DNA of 64,000 nucleotides from Roseimarinus sp035271585 (GTDB taxonomy: Bacteria > Bacteroidota > Bacteroidia > Bacteroidales > Prolixibacteraceae): assembly GCA_035271585.1 (NCBI GenBank), contig DATERL010000098.1, positions 1 through 64,000 of the forward strand. Reading direction: 5' to 3'. A program made the translations under genes and the position numbers. Below are positions 62,428-64,000 of the stretch, piece by piece. The notes under the pieces were generated by a model. That model saw only the letters and a program-made list of their open reading frames with translations. It made no database searches and had not been told where the DNA came from. The stretch's first letter is position 1. Each line of letters starts with the position of its first letter.

Positions 62428-63642
62428 ATGAAAAAAATCATCTTAGTTTTCATCTTTATCGGGATAAGTTTTTTAACAAGCTATGGGCAACAGCCAACCA
62501 AATGGCGTGGCCCCGATTCAAACGGTATTTATCCGGAGACCGGATTGCTAAAAGAGTGGCCAAAAGAGGGACTAAAACTATTGTGGACGTTTGACGAAAT
62601 GGAGTTGGGATTTACTTCGCCAGCCATTCAGGGAGAATTCATTTTTTTAGCATCAATGTTAGAGGAAACTGGGTATCTTTTTAAGCTCACAATGGATGGT
62701 AAGCTGGTTTGGAAGAAATCATACGGCGAAGAGTTTCACGCGCAGTACCCCGGTGCCCGCTCCACGGCTACGGTTGTTGGCGATTATGTATATCTGCTCA
62801 GCGGACGGGGAAAATTGGTGTGCATGAAAACCGCTGATGGCTCATTAGTGTGGTCTACACATTTAGTTGATGATTTGGATGGACAATTAAACCGGTATGG
62901 ATTTAATGAGTCGGTGGTAGTGGATGGAGACATAGTATATTGCACTCCGGGAGGAAAATCGCAAAGTGTGGCCGCCTTAAATCGTTTTACCGGCCAAGTG
63001 GTTTGGAAGGCTCCCGGCAAAGAAGATAAAGCAGCTTACTGCACACCTCTGTTAATACGGTATCCTTCACGCACATTGCTGGTTACACATACCGAGTCGA
63101 ATATACTGGGTATTGATACCAAAAACGGTTCACTCCTATGGTCTTACGAATGGCCAAACCGAATGCTTGAACATCAAAATACACCTCTTTACAGCGATAA
63201 CCAATTATTCTGTTTTAGCGGTTATGGCAAAGGATCAGTTATGCTTACCCTGAGCAATGACGGCAGTACGGTGGTCAGAAAATGGGAGAATCTAAAGTTC
63301 GATAACCGCATGGGTGGAGCAGTACTTGTAAACGGCAACATATATGGAGCCGGACATAATAATCGTTACTGGCAATGTGTAGATTGGGAAACCGGTGAAG
63401 AGCTTTATAGCAGCAAGGAACTTACTATGGGTGTGGTAATTGCAGCCGACAACATGCTCTATATTTATGATGAAAAAGGCGCTCTGGCACTTGTAAAGCC
63501 CGATCCTGAAAAACTAAATATTGTTAGCCAGATGCAGATTACTTTGGGCACAGGATCACAATGGGCACATCCGGTTATCGATAATGGCATTCTCTATATT
63601 GCAAGGGGATCCACACTGATGGCCTATAGCCTTAAAAACTAA
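62428..63642 (+). CDS. Secreted PQQ-type beta-propeller protein
   Basis: 404 residues with a signal peptide (MKKIILVFIFIGISFLTSYGQ). The WRGPDSNGIYPETGLLKEWP start is common in exported PQQ-like propellers of Bacteroidota and Planctomycetes. Repeats of the GKLVWK, GSLVWS, GQVVWK and GSLLWS type mark the propeller blades. Catalytic residues of quinoprotein dehydrogenases are not evident, so it may be a binding or scaffold protein. It is a single gene. Confidence 0.85.
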   Translation: MKKIILVFIFIGISFLTSYGQQPTKWRGPDSNGIYPETGLLKEWPKEGLKLLWTFDEMELGFTSPAIQGEFIFLASMLEETGYLFKLTMDGKLVWKKSYGEEFHAQYPGARSTATVVGDYVYLLSGRGKLVCMKTADGSLVWSTHLVDDLDGQLNRYGFNESVVVDGDIVYCTPGGKSQSVAALNRFTGQVVWKAPGKEDKAAYCTPLLIRYPSRTLLVTHTESNILGIDTKNGSLLWSYEWPNRMLEHQNTPLYSDNQLFCFSGYGKGSVMLTLSNDGSTVVRKWENLKFDNRMGGAVLVNGNIYGAGHNNRYWQCVDWETGEELYSSKELTMGVVIAADNMLYIYDEKGALALVKPDPEKLNIVSQMQITLGTGSQWAHPVIDNGILYIARGSTLMAYSLKN

Positions 63643-63924
63643 TATTGAATATAGATAAGAGAGGAAGTGAAGTAATCATTATTACCACATTTGGCGGCAA
63701 AAGCCACCCCTTGTTTCACTTCATTGAGTAAAATAATCCGGCGGTCGATTTTGGCTAGTTTTTGTGCAACTTCTTCGCTTTTATCGGTCGAATTATTATT
63801 GCCCAAAATAAGCTCAAAGTTATGAAATGTCTGTTAAAGGATAATCAACACCGCCCTTTCCAACATTTTTAAGCATTGAAATATAGAATCACAATCGAAA
63901 TTTTCGCTTGGGCATTGAATTCAT
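63639..63924 (-). pseudogene. Decayed glycosyltransferase family 2 gene
   Basis: Read on the minus strand, the pieces are: AKISIVILYFNA (near 63906), then after a frameshift KMLERAVLIIL, an in-frame TAA, then QTFHNFELILGNNNSTD and KSEEVAQKLAKIDRRIILL, then NEVKQGVAFAAKCGN. That is the start of a GT2 domain in order (SIVI..YN, QT..NFELI, NNSTD, KQGVAAARN). The DxD and the rest of the gene are missing. The stop overlaps the end of the PQQ gene. It is clearly dead. Confidence 0.8.
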
Positions 63925-64000
63925 CGTGTTAACTCCCTAAAAATATTTTCGACACTGCTTGATTGTTCTACCAGTGAGAGCAAAGTCCAGCCTTTCGAAA
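63925..64000. other. Window end, no feature seen
   Basis: No gene start or end could be recognised in the last 76 bp. The sequence may hold the old upstream region of the glycosyltransferase remnant. Confidence 0.3.

Overview
The window is chromosomal DNA of a member of the Bacteroidota, probably close to Bacteroidales/Marinilabiliales. The support is a type IX secretion (T9SS) cluster with a PorP/SprF protein and a type-B sorting domain, TAnnTTTG-type promoters (the Bacteroidota -7 box), TonB-dependent transport, GH2 polysaccharide degradation, and a GH3-family protein typical of the phylum. No rRNA, tRNA or CRISPR array was seen.

Layout. 1-5.1 kb: end of a secreted protein, a paralogous secreted protein, a large type-B T9SS substrate and a PorP/SprF protein, with palindromic intergenic repeats. 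5.6-8.0 kb: metallophosphatase, RidA, TspO-like protein. 8.3-14.8 kb: carotenoid locus. crtB-crtI lie on one strand; a CrtD-like desaturase and a translationally coupled trio (CruF-like hydratase, acyltransferase, membrane glycosyltransferase) lie on the other. No lycopene cyclase is present, so an acyclic glycosylated and acylated carotenoid is the natural prediction. 15.2-21.3 kb: one operon with a TonB receptor, a metal-chelate ABC importer, an unannotated 35-residue ORF and a TrmO-FmdE fusion protein. 21.7-37.3 kb: housekeeping and envelope genes (M16 peptidase, PAP2 phosphatase, MazG, deoxynucleoside kinase, GH3 family, CvpA, TyrS, Wzz-like, O-antigen ligase-like, PyrH, PepF, cytidylate kinase-like). 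37.7-41.5 kb: a secreted GH2 beta-galactosidase with a LamG-like insertion.

41.5-60.3 kb is an AT-rich accessory island. It holds two Fic proteins, an AAA ATPase, a complete type I restriction-modification locus (hsdM, hsdS, fic, hsdR), hemerythrin, a VF530-like protein, RapA, a DUF2130 protein and a NYN/OST-HTH protein, separated by dispersed repeats of 100-200 bp. Some of these repeats have weakly integron attC-like ends. The restriction locus has been entered repeatedly by palindromic elements: a REP-associated transposase (RAYT) gene sits between hsdM and hsdS and carries REP palindromes inside its own reading frame, and hsdS carries a 129-bp palindromic element in frame as its central linker.

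60.4-64 kb: a membrane histidine kinase, a repeat-rich spacer, a PQQ-propeller protein and a decayed glycosyltransferase pseudogene.

The most interesting loci are the TrmO-FmdE/small-ORF/TonB operon and the RAYT/REP-invaded restriction locus with its four-copy operator-like repeat in front of fic-hsdR. All family assignments come from reading motifs by eye; no database search was run.
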